64,000 nt of DNA. Origin: Erythrobacter sp. (lineage in GTDB: Bacteria > Pseudomonadota > Alphaproteobacteria > Sphingomonadales > Sphingomonadaceae). A model generated the notes under the pieces. It had not been told where the DNA came from. It saw only the letters and a program-made list of their open reading frames with translations, and made no database searches. The position numbers were made by a program, and so were the translations under genes. Position 1 is the first letter of the stretch. Every line of letters starts with the position of its first letter. Below are positions 17,715-27,580 of the stretch, piece after piece. The DNA is taken from positions 1-64,000 of the forward strand of contig JAHEBH010000004.1 in NCBI GenBank assembly GCA_024642335.1. The letters run 5' to 3'.

Positions 17715-18749
17715 TCAGCGCCGCACCGCCGCATAGCGGGCGATCTGGGTGAGCGATTGGGCCAGGAGCAGTTCCGCCGCCTGGCTGTTGGCCAGAAGGG
17801 CGCAATGCAGTTCGCTCAGCCGTTGCACCAGCCGGTCCAGTTTCCTGACCGGCCAGCGCCTCAGCTGGATGCCAAGGTCGCGCTTGTCGCGAAAGAACAC
17901 CCGCTGCTGGTCGAGCAAGGCGTTGACATCGCCGCCCGGTTCCAGCCGCGCAGCAAGGCCGGCGATTTGCGCCGCCCGGCGTTCCAGCGCCAGCGCGACG
18001 CCGACGGGGTTGAGCCCAACCTCGCGCATGCGGCGCAGTTCCTGTGGCAGCTTGCGCACTTCACCGGAAAGCACGGCATTGACCAGCGGCATGAAGCCGT
18101 CTTCCTCGGTGCTTGCGCCAATCTCCTCATGCGCGGCGACATCGGCCAGCTTGGGCGACTGCGGCGAGGCATCGAGATAAAGCGCCAGCTTCTCCACTTC
18201 GGACTGGGCAAGGCGGATGTCGAGATTGGCTGCCCGCGCGATCCGCTCCGCCAGGTCCCCGCCCAACCGCAGGCCCGCCGCATCGGCCATCGAACGGACC
18301 TCAGCGGTGACAGAACGTATGTCAGGCGGGTGGAACATGGCCACAAGCCCGTCATCCCGGTCCAACAACAGCTTGGCCGTGCGCGATTTGTCGGTGGCCG
18401 ATGTGGCAACAATGAAAACCGGGCAGGCGCCGCCCGTTTCGCCCAGTTCGGCCATCTCGAGGAAGGTCTTCACCGCATCATGCGCTTCCTCACCCGCCAC
18501 GCGGGCAAGGATGTGCCGTGCATCGCCGAAAAGCGATGTCGAGCGCGCCTCATCCACCAACCGCACCGGATCGCCCTTCAGGTCGCCGCCCGACAGCTCC
18601 ACCCGTTCACCGGCATCGGGCAACATGGCGATGGCCTTGGCGGCGGCGGCGGATGCGCCTGCCTCGTCAGGGCCGCAGAAGAACCAGATCGCGCATTTGC
18701 CTGCAGCGCGCTGCGCCACGGAGAGAAAGTCTCTCTGTGTCGCCTTCAC
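17715..18749 (-). CDS. holA: DNA polymerase III subunit delta
   Basis: A 344-residue protein with the layout of the clamp-loader delta subunit: a degenerate AAA+ module at the N-terminus (IWFFCGPDEAGASAAAAKAIA) lacking a normal Walker A, then the helical collar domain. It opens the beta clamp for loading onto DNA. Its position directly after lptE and leuS is the conserved alphaproteobacterial order and supports the call. The start overlaps the lptE stop by 4 bp (ATGA). Confidence 0.9.
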   Translation of the reverse strand: MKATQRDFLSVAQRAAGKCAIWFFCGPDEAGASAAAAKAIAMLPDAGERVELSGGDLKGDPVRLVDEARSTSLFGDARHILARVAGEEAHDAVKTFLEMAELGETGGACPVFIVATSATDKSRTAKLLLDRDDGLVAMFHPPDIRSVTAEVRSMADAAGLRLGGDLAERIARAANLDIRLAQSEVEKLALYLDASPQSPKLADVAAHEEIGASTEEDGFMPLVNAVLSGEVRKLPQELRRMREVGLNPVGVALALERRAAQIAGLAARLEPGGDVNALLDQQRVFFRDKRDLGIQLRRWPVRKLDRLVQRLSELHCALLANSQAAELLLAQSLTQIARYAAVRR

Positions 18750-19249
18750 TGCGGCTCGCTCAGCGCCAGGGTGAGGCGAGAGACGATGCGATCGGCCACC
18801 TGCCGGGCGAGGTTTTCCAGCGCGGTCTGTTCGGCGGCGATGGTGGCATATTCGGAGGAAACCACGTCGATACCGGCATCCGAACCGGCGGTGGCATCGA
18901 CCATGATCATGCCGCTTTCCATATCCACCAGCTGGTAGCGCGCGCGCAGCGTTCGCCGCTCGCGTCCGATGGTGTCGTCGGTCAACAGGCCCAGGCCTTC
19001 GAGCTGGTCGTCAAGCAGGACGTCGAGCCGGTAGCGCGGGGCGGCACTGACCCCCGCCTGGCCCAACCGGTCGACCAGCGCATTGCGCACCAGCCAGCCT
19101 TCCTGCCCCTGGATCGTCGAAACTTCGACAGCAGCGAGGCCCTGCGCCACAGCGCCATCGGCGCCGCCTGCATAGATGGGCCGCAAGCCGCAAGCCGAAG
19201 TTGCCGCCAGCAGGCCAAGGGCCAGGCAAAGGCGCACGGGCCTCGTCAT
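18746..19249 (-). CDS. lptE: LPS assembly lipoprotein LptE
   Basis: A 167-residue lipoprotein with a signal peptide and lipobox ending at Cys20 (LAATSAC), followed by GLRPIYAGG, the usual LptE start after the cysteine. LptE plugs the LptD barrel that inserts lipopolysaccharide into the outer leaflet. It sits between leuS and holA, overlapping each by 4 bp, the standard arrangement. Length and predicted fold fit the family, although sequence conservation is low. Confidence 0.88.
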   Translation of the reverse strand: MTRPVRLCLALGLLAATSACGLRPIYAGGADGAVAQGLAAVEVSTIQGQEGWLVRNALVDRLGQAGVSAAPRYRLDVLLDDQLEGLGLLTDDTIGRERRTLRARYQLVDMESGMIMVDATAGSDAGIDVVSSEYATIAAEQTALENLARQVADRIVSRLTLALSEPQ

Positions 19250-21774
19250 GTAACGATATTCACCAGCCTGCCGGGCACCACGATCACCTTTCGCACTTCA
19301 GCTCCATCGATCGAACGCTGGACCTTCTCGCTCGCCAGCGCAAGCGCCTCCAGCTCTTCCTTCGGCAGCCCCTTGGCGACAGTGAGCGTATCGCGCAACT
19401 TGCCCTTGTGTTGCACGGCAATGGTCACCTCGTCTTCGACCAGCAGCGCAGGATCGACTTCGGGCCATGCGGCCATAGCAGCCAATCCGTCATGGCCCAG
19501 CGCTTCCCATCCCTCTTCGGCAAGGTGCGGCATCATCGGCGAAACCATGAGCAGGATCGCGCGGATCGCTTCGTTGCGGCTGGCGGAGGGCTGAGTCTTC
19601 TCTAACGCCGAGGTAAGCTCGTAAAGCCGCGCTACCGCCTTGTTGAAAGACAGCGCCTCGATATCTGCAGAGACCGCATGCACGGTCTGGTGCGTCTTGC
19701 GGTCGAGCGCCTTGTCCTCGCCACTCGCATCGCCATCGAACTGCCCGAACAGCCGCCACAGGCGCTGGACGAACCGGCCACAACCCTCGATCCCGGCTTC
19801 GGACCACGGCAGGTCGCGCTCTGGCGGGCTGTCGGAGAGCATGAACCAGCGCACCGCATCAGCACCGTAATCGGCGATGATGTCTTCCGGGTCGACGACG
19901 TTCTTCTTCGACTTGGACATCTTGATGACCTTGCCGATGTCGACCTTCTGGCCATCCGCCTTCAGCACTGCGCCTTCGCTCGAACGTTCGACTTCACCCG
20001 GCGTGAAGTAAATCTCCCGCGGACCATCCCTGCGCGAATAGACTTCATGGGTGACCATGCCCTGCGTGAATAGCGAAGCGAAAGGCTCCTTGACCTCCAC
20101 CAGCCCGCAATAGGCCAGCGCACGGGTCCAGAAGCGGGCGTAGAGCAGGTGCAGGATCGCATGCTCGATGCCGCCGATATATTGCTCGACCGGCAGCCAT
20201 TGCGCGACTTCGGCCTTGTCGAACGGCTTGTCCGCAGGCTGGCTGGCGAAGCGCAGGAAATACCAGCTGGAATTGACGAAGGTGTCGAGCGTGTCGGTCT
20301 CGCGCCGCGCGGGCTTGCCGCAGGTCGGGCAGTCGGCATGCTTCCAGCTCGGATGGCGTTCCAGCGGATTGCCGGGAATGGAAAAGTCCACATCCTCGGG
20401 CAGCGTGACCGGAAGCTGGTCATTGGGAACGGGCACCACGCCGCAGGCGTCGCAATGGATGAAGGGAATGGGCGTGCCCCAATAACGCTGGCGCGAAACG
20501 CCCCAGTCGCGCAGCCGCCACACGGTCTTGCCCTCACCAGATTCGGCCGCCTCGATCCGTTTGATCACCTCGGCCTTGGCGTCGGCGACGCTCATGCCAT
20601 CGAGGAAGCCGGAATTGACGCAAATGCCATCGCCCGCCTCGGCTTCGGTCAGCGGAGCAGCGGCCTGGTCGGCGCTGGCGGCGATGACACGCACGATCGG
20701 AAGGCCGTACTTGGTGGCGAAATCGAAGTCGCGCTGGTCATGGCCCGGCACAGCCATGATCGCGCCGGTGCCGTAATCCATCAACACGAAATTGGCGATG
20801 TAGACGGGCAGGTATTCGGCGGTGAACGGGTGCTTCGCGCCGATGCCGGTATCGAATCCGAGCTTTTCCGCCGTTTCCAGTTCCGCCGCCGTCGTGCCGC
20901 CCTGCTTGCACAGATCAATGAACTTGGCCGCATCGCAGTTGGTTGAGGCAACGCCTTGCGCCAGCGGATGATCGGCAGCGACAGCGACAAAGCTCGCGCC
21001 AAAAATCGTGTCCGGCCGCGTGGTGTAGACTTCCAGCTTCTCGCCATTGGACAGGTCGAAGGCGAACTGCAGGCCGGTACTCTTGCCGATCCAGTTCTCC
21101 TGCATCAGCCGGACCTTCTCGGGCCAGTTTTGAAGGTTCCCGAGACCGTCGAGCAGGTCCTGGGCAAAATGGGTGATCTTGAGGAACCACTGGTTGAGCT
21201 TGCGCTTCTCCACCAGCGCGCCCGAACGCCAGCCGCGGCCATCAACCACCTGCTCGTTCGCCAGCACGGTCATGTCGACCGGATCCCAGTTCACCGCGCT
21301 TGTCCGGCGATAGACGAGGCCCGCCTTGTAGAGCTCGAGGAACAAAGCCTGTTCATGGCCGTAATATTCGGGATCGCAGGTGGCGATCTCGCGGCTCCAG
21401 TCGAGCGCGAAGCCCAGCTGCTTCAGCTGGCGCTTCATCGTATCGATATTGTCGTGGGTCCAACCGGCTGGGTGGACGCCCTTTTCCATCGCCGCATTTT
21501 CCGCCGGCATGCCAAAGGCATCCCAGCCCATCGGGTGCAGCACCTCGTGCCCGCGCATCTTCTTGTAGCGCGCCAGCACGTCACCCATCGTGTAGTTGCG
21601 CACGTGGCCGATATGGATACGCCCGCTGGGATAGGGGAACATCTCCAGCACGTAGCTCTTCGGCTTGTCGCTATGGCTGTCCGCCTCGAAGCAGCGAGCA
21701 TCGTCCCAGGCGGCTTGCCAACGAGAGTCTGCCTGCCCGGGGTCGAACCGGACATCGAATCGCGAATTGCTCAT
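19246..21774 (-). CDS. leuS: Leucyl-tRNA synthetase
   Basis: An 842-residue class I synthetase that charges tRNA-Leu. The HIGH motif is at 54-57 ([10 protein letters not shown]) and KMSKS at about 618-622, followed by [11 protein letters not shown]. Between them is the CP1 editing insert ([26 protein letters not shown]) that hydrolyses mischarged tRNA, and a zinc-finger-like [18 protein letters not shown] segment. It leads the leuS-lptE-holA unit, with the DUF3576 lipoprotein gene 27 bp upstream probably in the same transcript. Confidence 0.97.
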   Translation of the reverse strand: MSNSRFDVRFDPGQADSRWQAAWDDARCFEADSHSDKPKSYVLEMFPYPSGRIHIGHVRNYTMGDVLARYKKMRGHEVLHPMGWDAFGMPAENAAMEKGVHPAGWTHDNIDTMKRQLKQLGFALDWSREIATCDPEYYGHEQALFLELYKAGLVYRRTSAVNWDPVDMTVLANEQVVDGRGWRSGALVEKRKLNQWFLKITHFAQDLLDGLGNLQNWPEKVRLMQENWIGKSTGLQFAFDLSNGEKLEVYTTRPDTIFGASFVAVAADHPLAQGVASTNCDAAKFIDLCKQGGTTAAELETAEKLGFDTGIGAKHPFTAEYLPVYIANFVLMDYGTGAIMAVPGHDQRDFDFATKYGLPIVRVIAASADQAAAPLTEAEAGDGICVNSGFLDGMSVADAKAEVIKRIEAAESGEGKTVWRLRDWGVSRQRYWGTPIPFIHCDACGVVPVPNDQLPVTLPEDVDFSIPGNPLERHPSWKHADCPTCGKPARRETDTLDTFVNSSWYFLRFASQPADKPFDKAEVAQWLPVEQYIGGIEHAILHLLYARFWTRALAYCGLVEVKEPFASLFTQGMVTHEVYSRRDGPREIYFTPGEVERSSEGAVLKADGQKVDIGKVIKMSKSKKNVVDPEDIIADYGADAVRWFMLSDSPPERDLPWSEAGIEGCGRFVQRLWRLFGQFDGDASGEDKALDRKTHQTVHAVSADIEALSFNKAVARLYELTSALEKTQPSASRNEAIRAILLMVSPMMPHLAEEGWEALGHDGLAAMAAWPEVDPALLVEDEVTIAVQHKGKLRDTLTVAKGLPKEELEALALASEKVQRSIDGAEVRKVIVVPGRLVNIVT

Positions 21775-21800
21775 ACGAATCGTCCTGCCGGCCCTGCGGA

Positions 21801-22280
21801 TCAGCCGATGGCCGAGCGGCGCAAATCGCGGGCCTTGGTGAGGATGACATCCTCAAGCCGCTGCACGGTGGATGCCTGCACGGGCGCTTCGACCCACACG
21901 CCATCGCGCAGGACCTGGCGGCTGGCCGCAACGCGCAAGGCATCCGCGCGAAGATCCTGGTCAAGGATGGAAACCGAAAGCTTCACACGCTCGTTAGGGC
22001 TGTCGGGGTTGGCGTACCAATCGGTCACGATCACGCCGCCCGCACTGTCCGCCTGCGTCAGCGGCATGAAGGAAAGTGTCTCAAGGCTGGCGCGCCAGAG
22101 ATAGGAATTCACGCCGATGTAGGTGATCTGCGACGCGGCAATGTCTGCACGAATGGCCTTGTCCCCGCCGCCGCCGCATGCGGCAACGCCAAGCGCCATC
22201 GTGCCCAGCGCCAGCCCGCGGAGCGCCTGCCTTGCGGTATTTTTGCCAGTAATTGCCAAGCGGGTATCGAAGATTGCCAT
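21801..22280 (-). CDS. DUF3576 domain lipoprotein
   Basis: A 159-residue protein of the DUF3576 family, found beside leuS in many alphaproteobacteria; its function is unknown. The start carries a signal with lipobox GVAAC (Cys35) followed by GGGG. Conserved-looking parts are [20 protein letters not shown] and GGVIVTDWY. The ATG at 22280 was chosen because AGGACC is six bases upstream; the frame is open 15 residues more (GTG at 22325), which would put extra polar residues before the signal. Confidence 0.85.
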   Translation of the reverse strand: MAIFDTRLAITGKNTARQALRGLALGTMALGVAACGGGGDKAIRADIAASQITYIGVNSYLWRASLETLSFMPLTQADSAGGVIVTDWYANPDSPNERVKLSVSILDQDLRADALRVAASRQVLRDGVWVEAPVQASTVQRLEDVILTKARDLRRSAIG

Positions 22281-22611
22281 TATCGGTCCTGTACTCACAT
22301 CAAGGAAAGGCACGCGCGTGCCCACAGCGCCTCTATAACCCTCTTGCCGCAGGCGGCAAGGCGAAGCGCAAGCTCACCCCCAAATGCATTCAGGCGCCGT
22401 GAACCGCAGCTTAATCGCACGCTCATGTTGTGGAGCCTTGGCAACACTCGAAAAAAACGAAGCCCAGCCTTCCGCCCGCACTGGCAATGGGCTTGCAAAC
22501 GTCCTACAAACCATCGCATTGGAGAGACTCGGCGGACAGTTGCGATCAGGATCTGTTCATAACTGCCGCGGCATGATGCCATGAAGTGTCGCAATGTGAG
22601 GTTTGCAAGAC
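22281..22611. other. Intergenic region between divergent genes
   Basis: This 331 bp stretch separates the leuS-side operon from the predicted outer-membrane protein gene and must hold promoters for both. It contains a perfect seven-base stem, CTTGCCG/CGGCAAG with a four-base loop, at 22341-22358, without a T-run. No open frame in it looks coding, and no promoter stood out clearly enough to place. Confidence 0.4.
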
Positions 22612-23367
22612 GTGGGCAAGGACAATGCATCGGGAATGAAGGGCCGCCTGGCCGTCGGCATTGCCGGCGCCGCGCTGGTCCTTGGCGTTCCCTCTGCGGG
22701 CCTTGCCGTTGGCCTCATTGATGATGGCGACGATTTTGCTTCACTGAAAAGTTTGACCACTTTTACGCCCGCTTCAGCGGATCCTGAGATGGCGCGCATG
22801 ATGGAAGCACGTGGCGCGATGGCGGGCATGGTCCGCTTCACGCCTGCCGGACGGGACAGAAATGCCGATCGTGCCGTGACCGTGGCCGTTCGGGTCGATG
22901 GCGGGGCCGCGCAGGCCATCTCGGTCCGCAATGCGATCCAGGCCGTGCGCGAGCCTACGGCACAGGAAGCCGCACCGCGAATCGCTCCGACGCGTTACAA
23001 TCTGGGCCTCGCCCGCGGTTATCGCAGCTTTGCGCAGGCACCTGCGCTGTCGCAACCGCTCAGCACCGCGGCCATTCCGGATCTTTCGAAATTCGAGCCC
23101 TCGCCCGGTGTGCGCCAGGAGCCAAGCCGCTTTGCAGCGCGAATCGAACTGGGCGAGGAAGAGCGTCCCAACACGCCTGCCAGACGATCCCTGGGTGCTG
23201 TGGGCGACCAGTCGCTTGATGTCGCAGGCAGCTATCGCCTGAGCCGCAATCTCGATGTGACCGCGGGCGTGCGTTACCAGCAGGACCGCAACCATCTGTC
23301 GCCGCTACCCAATCTGGAGCAGCTGGACAGCCAGGCCGTTTACGTGGGCACGCAATTCCGCTTCTGA
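22612..23367 (+). CDS. Predicted outer-membrane protein of unknown function
   Basis: A protein of about 251 residues with an N-terminal signal-like hydrophobic stretch (LAVGIAGAALVLGVPSAGLAVG), a Pro/Ala-rich middle and a C-terminal part with alternating strands (SLDVAGSYRLSRNLDVTAGVRYQQ) ending in Phe (YVGTQFRF), as in outer-membrane beta-barrel proteins. I know no specific family. The start is uncertain: GTG at 22612 is given because GAGG lies upstream, with TTG at 22603 or ATG at 22636 possible. A clear terminator follows the stop, so it is probably a single-gene transcript. Confidence 0.65.
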   Translation: MGKDNASGMKGRLAVGIAGAALVLGVPSAGLAVGLIDDGDDFASLKSLTTFTPASADPEMARMMEARGAMAGMVRFTPAGRDRNADRAVTVAVRVDGGAAQAISVRNAIQAVREPTAQEAAPRIAPTRYNLGLARGYRSFAQAPALSQPLSTAAIPDLSKFEPSPGVRQEPSRFAARIELGEEERPNTPARRSLGAVGDQSLDVAGSYRLSRNLDVTAGVRYQQDRNHLSPLPNLEQLDSQAVYVGTQFRF

Positions 23368-23399
23368 CCGGCGGGCTGGCTGCAACTCGGCCCAATCGC

Positions 23400-23421
23400 A
23401 CCCCGCTTCGGCGGGGTTTTT
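23400..23421 (+). terminator. Rho-independent terminator
   Basis: A perfect stem CCCCGC-TTCG-GCGGGG (23401-23416) capped by the stable TTCG loop and followed by TTTTT. It stands 33 bp after the predicted outer-membrane protein gene and separates it from phaB. Confidence 0.9.
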
Positions 23422-23493
23422 CTTTGCCCACAATCCGCAGCCTGCCTAATACTGGCCGGTGAGGTCATACTCGATTCGAAGGAGACAATTTCT

Positions 23494-24216
23494 ATGGCAC
23501 GTGTCGCAGTCGTAACCGGTGGAACCAGGGGCATTGGCAGGGCAATTTGCGAGGCCCTGAAAGCGGACGGCATGACTGTGGTGGCCAATTACGCGGGCAA
23601 TGAAGCCAAGGCCCGCGCCTTCACCGACGAGACGGGCATCCCCGCCTACAAGTTCAATGTCGGCAATTTCGAGGAAACGCAGGCCGGCTGCGCCAGGATC
23701 GCCGAAGAGGTCGGGCCGATCGACGTACTGGTCAACAATGCCGGCATCACGCGCGACGGGACGCTGCTGAAGATGAGCTATGACGACTGGACAGAAGTGC
23801 TGCGCATCAACCTTGGCGGCTGCTTCAACATGGCGAAGGCCTGCTTCCCGCATATGAAGGACCAGAAGTGGGGCCGCATCATAAATATCGGCTCGATCAA
23901 CGGCCAGGCCGGACAATATGGCCAGGTCAACTATGCCGCTGCCAAGAGTGGTATCCACGGCTTCACCAAGGCTTTGGCGCAGGAAGGTGCGCGCTACGGC
24001 ATCACCGTGAACGCCATCGCCCCGGGCTATATCGATACCGATATGGTCGCCGCTGTTCCCGAGAACGTGCTGGAAAAGATCGTCGCCAAGATCCCCGTCG
24101 GCCGCCTCGGCCATGCAAACGAAATCGCTCGCGGCGTGAGCTTCCTGGCATCCGAAGACGGCGGCTTCGTCACCGGGTCCACGCTGTCGATCAATGGCGG
24201 CCAGCACATGTATTGA
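23494..24216 (+). CDS. phaB: Acetoacetyl-CoA reductase
   Basis: A 240-residue short-chain dehydrogenase matching PhaB/PhbB, which reduces acetoacetyl-CoA to (R)-3-hydroxybutyryl-CoA with NADPH for polyhydroxyalkanoate synthesis. The cofactor motif GGTRGIGRA is at 9-17; the catalytic Ser134, Tyr147 and Lys151 lie in IGSINGQAGQYGQVNYAAAK, a segment typical of PhaB rather than FabG, and the protein ends NGGQHMY as PhaB does. A strong GAAGGAGA precedes the ATG. No PHA synthase or thiolase gene is in the window. Confidence 0.92.
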   Translation: MARVAVVTGGTRGIGRAICEALKADGMTVVANYAGNEAKARAFTDETGIPAYKFNVGNFEETQAGCARIAEEVGPIDVLVNNAGITRDGTLLKMSYDDWTEVLRINLGGCFNMAKACFPHMKDQKWGRIINIGSINGQAGQYGQVNYAAAKSGIHGFTKALAQEGARYGITVNAIAPGYIDTDMVAAVPENVLEKIVAKIPVGRLGHANEIARGVSFLASEDGGFVTGSTLSINGGQHMY

Positions 24217-24226
24217 GCCTTTCCGC

Positions 24227-24478
24227 GTGAACGACATCTATCATCCGCCCGTGAAGCATTCCGTCGAAATTGCCGGACACAAGACCTCGATCAGCCTGGA
24301 GCCGCTGTTCTGGGAGCTGCTGCAGGACGAGGCAAGCGCACGCGACATTCCGGTCAATGCGCTGATCGCCAGGATCGATGCCGAACGGATCAAGGCAGAA
24401 ACGCCGCCCGGGCTTGCCAGCGCCATCCGGCTCTGGCTCATGACGCAACTGGTCGATGTGCGCATGACGGGTGCGTGA
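24227..24478 (+). CDS. Ribbon-helix-helix domain protein
   Basis: An 83-residue protein of the RHH_4 type: a strand (HSVEIAGHKTSISLE) followed by two helices (FWELLQDEASARDIPVNALIARIDAER). Such proteins are predicted DNA-binding regulators, common in alphaproteobacteria, with unknown targets. The GTG at 24227 gives the family-like start VNDIYHPPVKHS; an ATG at 24194 inside phaB would add 11 residues. It lies between phaB and galU and probably shares their transcript; its stop overlaps the upstream in-frame GTG of galU. Confidence 0.75.
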   Translation: MNDIYHPPVKHSVEIAGHKTSISLEPLFWELLQDEASARDIPVNALIARIDAERIKAETPPGLASAIRLWLMTQLVDVRMTGA

Positions 24479-24522
24479 CAATCACGGTTGACCGGCTCGG
24501 CGCACCCACTATCCCACTGCCC

Positions 24523-25404
24523 ATGAGCGACAAGAAACCGATCCGCAAAGCCGTCTTCCCCGTTGCCGGGCTGGGCACGCGTTTCCTTCCCGCCACCAAG
24601 GCAATCCCGAAGGAGTTGCTTCCGATCGTCGACAGGCCGCTGATCCAGTATGCGGTAGACGAGGCGCGCGAAGCGGGGATCGAGCAGATGATCTTCGTCA
24701 CCGGACGCGGCAAGACCGCGATCGTCGAACATTTCGATGTCGCCTACGAGCTCGAAACCACCATGACCGAACGCGGCAAGTCGCTCGATGTACTGGAAGC
24801 CACGCGTGCGACGCCCGGTGATATCATTACCGTGCGCCAGCAGGTTCCTCTGGGACTGGGCCATGCCATCTGGTGCGCGCGCGCCATCGTGGGGGACGAG
24901 CCCTTCGCCATCATGTTGCCCGACGAGCTGATGGTGGGCAAGCCCGGCGCCGGCTGCATGAAACAGATGGTCGATGCCTACAACCAGGTGGGCGGCAACC
25001 TCATCTCGGTGCTCGAAGTCCCGCATGATGAGGTCTCGAGCTATGGCGTGATCGATCCGGGCGCGACCAGCGGCGCACTGACCGAGGTAAAGGGCCTGGT
25101 CGAAAAGCCGCCGGTCGAAAAGGCCCCGTCAAACAAGATCATCTCGGGCCGCTACATCCTGCAACCCGAAGTGATGCGCACGCTGGAAAACCTGGGCAAG
25201 GGTGCCGGGGGCGAAATCCAGCTGACCGACGCCATGGCGCGCATGATCGGCAAGCAGCCCTTCCATGCGGTGACCTTCGACGGCCGCCGTTTCGATTGCG
25301 GCAGCAAGACCGGCTTCATCGAAGCGACGCTGGCCCTGGCGCTCGAGCGGCCCGACATGGGTGAAGATGTTCGCCGGATCGCCCAAAGATTGCTGGCGCA
25401 ATAG
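24523..25404 (+). CDS. galU: UTP-glucose-1-phosphate uridylyltransferase
   Basis: A 293-residue GalU that makes UDP-glucose from UTP and glucose-1-phosphate, a precursor for exopolysaccharide and lipopolysaccharide sugars. It shows the nucleotidyltransferase signature KAVFPVAGLGTRFLPATKAIPKE, then VDRPLIQYAVDEA, LGHAIWCAR and the sugar-site VEKP. The ATG at 24523 matches the usual N-terminus MSDKKPIRKAVFPVAG but lacks a good ribosome site; a GTG at 24475 overlapping the upstream stop would add 16 residues. It may supply the polysaccharide locus at 4-17 kb, though it is not linked to it. Confidence 0.95.
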   Translation: MSDKKPIRKAVFPVAGLGTRFLPATKAIPKELLPIVDRPLIQYAVDEAREAGIEQMIFVTGRGKTAIVEHFDVAYELETTMTERGKSLDVLEATRATPGDIITVRQQVPLGLGHAIWCARAIVGDEPFAIMLPDELMVGKPGAGCMKQMVDAYNQVGGNLISVLEVPHDEVSSYGVIDPGATSGALTEVKGLVEKPPVEKAPSNKIISGRYILQPEVMRTLENLGKGAGGEIQLTDAMARMIGKQPFHAVTFDGRRFDCGSKTGFIEATLALALERPDMGEDVRRIAQRLLAQ

Positions 25405-25414
25405 GCGGCGGCAA

Positions 25415-25441
25415 GAAAAAAGGCGGCACAATCGCCGCCTC
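25415..25441 (-). terminator. Rho-independent terminator of the M23 peptidase gene
   Basis: Read on the minus strand, an AGGCGGC/GCCGCCT stem with a six-base loop is followed by TTTTTTCTT. It lies 27 bp after the M23 gene stop. The stem could also slow transcription arriving from galU on the other strand. Confidence 0.85.
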
Positions 25442-25467
25442 ATTCCAATCGCCAATGTGCCGGAGAA

Positions 25468-26154
25468 TTATTCCGGACCGCCCTGTGCGCCTTCGACCCG
25501 GTCGATAGAGGCGAATTGCGGCGTCATATAGGGCAGTGGATCGACCGATTCTTCCCCGACGCGCACTTCGTAATGCAGGTGCGGACCGGTGGATCGGCCG
25601 GTCGAGCCGACGTAGCCGATCAGGTCTCCCTTGCGCACCGCATCGCCTGCTTCAACAGTGTAGGAAGAAAGGTGGCCATAGCGCGTATGCAGTTCGCCGC
25701 CATGTTCGATGCGTACGAAGTTGCCATAGCTGCCGTACCATTCCGCCTGGCCCACACGGCCATCTGCCGTGGCATAAACCGGCGTACCGGTGGTTGCAGC
25801 CAGATCCACGCCATTATGCTGGCGACGCTGGCGCAGGATCGGATGGTTGCGATCACCATAGCCGCTGGTCATCCGCACACTTTCCACCGGCATGCGCGAG
25901 GGAACCGACACGGCCAGACGCGGCGCAGCGCGGATCATGCCAGTGGCGTCGATACGGCCACCATCGTCCAGCGCTTCCCAGCTGGCGAACAATTCGCGAA
26001 ACTCTTCATCGCCGGAATCGGTAACGACAGCATCTGCGGCGTCGATCGCATTGGAAATCTGGATTGTTGCGGCGGGCATACCGTCATTGGCCAGGGCAGG
26101 CGTGCCGGTTGCGGCCGCAGCGGCAACAGCAAACAGAGCGGATTTGATGATCAT
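25468..26154 (-). CDS. Secreted M23 (LytM-type) peptidase
   Basis: A 228-residue periplasmic protein with a signal peptide (cleavage near ALA-ND, residue 22) and a C-terminal LytM domain. Zinc ligands are His113 and Asp117 (HNGVDLA) and His194 (HLHYE), with His161 as the extra active-site histidine, so the domain looks active. It should cut peptidoglycan cross-links or stems. The strand order TSGYGDRNHP to GPHLHYEVRVG is complete. AAAGGGA precedes the ATG and the gene has its own terminator, so it is likely monocistronic. Confidence 0.92.
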   Translation of the reverse strand: MIIKSALFAVAAAAATGTPALANDGMPAATIQISNAIDAADAVVTDSGDEEFRELFASWEALDDGGRIDATGMIRAAPRLAVSVPSRMPVESVRMTSGYGDRNHPILRQRRQHNGVDLAATTGTPVYATADGRVGQAEWYGSYGNFVRIEHGGELHTRYGHLSSYTVEAGDAVRKGDLIGYVGSTGRSTGPHLHYEVRVGEESVDPLPYMTPQFASIDRVEGAQGGPE

Positions 26155-26305
26155 ACGATCCCTTTTGTTATCACCGCGCCCTGTAAGGCACCGTCCACTT
26201 CATCGCCCTTTCGCCTCTTTCGAGGCGCCCCATCAAAGGCTTTGTATCCAGGTTCGGACCTTTCCGTCCCTGATCCGTTTTCCTCGGTAAGGGGGCAAAG
26301 GTTAA

Positions 26306-27097
26306 CTAGGCAAGTGCGCCATAGGCATCGCGCGACAAACCGGCAGCAAGACGCGCTGAGTCGTTGAACGGTGGCTTCAACCCGCCGCGGAAAAACTTCC
26401 GAACAAGATTTTTCCACCTTGTTTCAGCATTTTCGCCGGATTCGCGGCAGATTCGCGCGAAATGGCTTGATCCCACACGGACATGGCGGATTTCGTCGTC
26501 AAGGATTCGTTCGAGAATTTTCGCCCCGTTTTCATCACCTTGTGCGCGCACCCGATCGAGCGTGGCAGGCGTTACATCCAGCCCGCGCGCTTCGAGCACC
26601 ATGGGCACGATAGCCAGGCGTGCGGCCAGATCATGGCGGGTATCATGCGCCGCGCTCCATAATCCGTCATGTGCAGGCAGGTCACCGTAGCTGGCGCCAA
26701 GCCGGTTCAGCTTTCGCTCGATCAGCGCAAAATGCATTGCCTCGTCCGCAGCGACATCGAGGAAGTCGGCGATGAATTGATCGTCCCTTTGCGCCCCGAA
26801 GCGCCCGGCCATGTCGAGTGCGAGGTCGATGGCGACAAATTCGATATGGGCGAGCGAATGCCACAGGGCGATACGGTTCTTCTGTGAAACGCCGCGCCCG
26901 CGCTTTGGCATGCGGCCGGGGGGAAGCAGTTCGAGCCGCTGCGGCCAGAGGGGCCGGTCGGGCATGGTCGCGGAAAAGCCCGTGACCAACCTTCCGCTGC
27001 GCCATTCACGCACCAGCTTGCGGGTCGCCATCACCTTGGCACGGGGTTCACCCGTCAGCAGGGTGGCGCGAATTGCCTGTGAAAGATCCCCCGTCAT
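26306..27097 (-). CDS. DUF455 ferritin-like protein
   Basis: A 263-residue protein of the DUF455 family, a ferritin-like helical bundle with probable di-metal ligands: HIEFVAIDLALD, DEAMHF and DDEIRHV. Its reaction is unknown; related proteins are thought to act as metal-dependent oxidases or hydroxylases. It lies 9 bp after the peroxiredoxin gene in the minus-strand series glnE-bcp-DUF455, suggesting co-transcription, but I see no shared function. Confidence 0.85.
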   Translation of the reverse strand: MTGDLSQAIRATLLTGEPRAKVMATRKLVREWRSGRLVTGFSATMPDRPLWPQRLELLPPGRMPKRGRGVSQKNRIALWHSLAHIEFVAIDLALDMAGRFGAQRDDQFIADFLDVAADEAMHFALIERKLNRLGASYGDLPAHDGLWSAAHDTRHDLAARLAIVPMVLEARGLDVTPATLDRVRAQGDENGAKILERILDDEIRHVRVGSSHFARICRESGENAETRWKNLVRKFFRGGLKPPFNDSARLAAGLSRDAYGALA

Positions 27098-27106
27098 ACC
27101 GCCGGC

Positions 27107-27580
27107 TCAGAGCGCCCTGGCGGCTTCCAGAACTTCGGCGGCATGGCCCTTCACCCGCACCTTTCGCCAGACGCGCGCGATCTTGCCTGTCTCATCGACC
27201 AGGTAGGTCGAACGTTCGATCCCCATATAGGTCCGGCCGTAATTCTGCTTCTCGGTCCACACGCCGAGCGCGTCCGACAGACCATTTTCCTCCGAATCAC
27301 TAGCGAGCGGCGCCTTGAGATCGTGCTTGGCGATGAAATTCTGGTGCTTCTTGGGCGAGTCCTTGCTGATACCGAGCAGCCTAGTCCCCGCCGCTTCGAA
27401 TTCGGGCGCGAGTGCGGAAAAGTCGATATTCTCCACGGTGCAGCCGGGCGTATTGTCCTTGGGATAGAAGAACAGCACCAGCTTGTGGCCGGCAAAGTCG
27501 GAAGGCTTCACGCTGCCGCCATCGGGGGTTTCCATCGCGATATCGGGCAGGCTGTCGCCGATGTCCGGACGGTTGCTCAT
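27107..27580 (-). CDS. bcp: Thiol peroxidase, BCP/PrxQ type (1-Cys)
   Basis: A 157-residue peroxiredoxin that reduces peroxides. The peroxidatic Cys47 lies in FYPKDNTPGCTVENIDF. The position five residues on, where many BCP proteins have the resolving cysteine, is Ile52, and no other cysteine occurs in the protein, so it must work as a 1-Cys enzyme resolved by an outside thiol. Its start overlaps the stop of glnE by 4 bp, placing it in that operon. Confidence 0.93.
   Translation of the reverse strand: MSNRPDIGDSLPDIAMETPDGGSVKPSDFAGHKLVLFFYPKDNTPGCTVENIDFSALAPEFEAAGTRLLGISKDSPKKHQNFIAKHDLKAPLASDSEENGLSDALGVWTEKQNYGRTYMGIERSTYLVDETGKIARVWRKVRVKGHAAEVLEAARAL

Noticed and set aside
22341-22358. 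Perfect hairpin CTTGCCG/CGGCAAG as a terminator
   Set aside because: It has no T-run and lies upstream of the genes on both sides rather than downstream of one, so it was not called a terminator.
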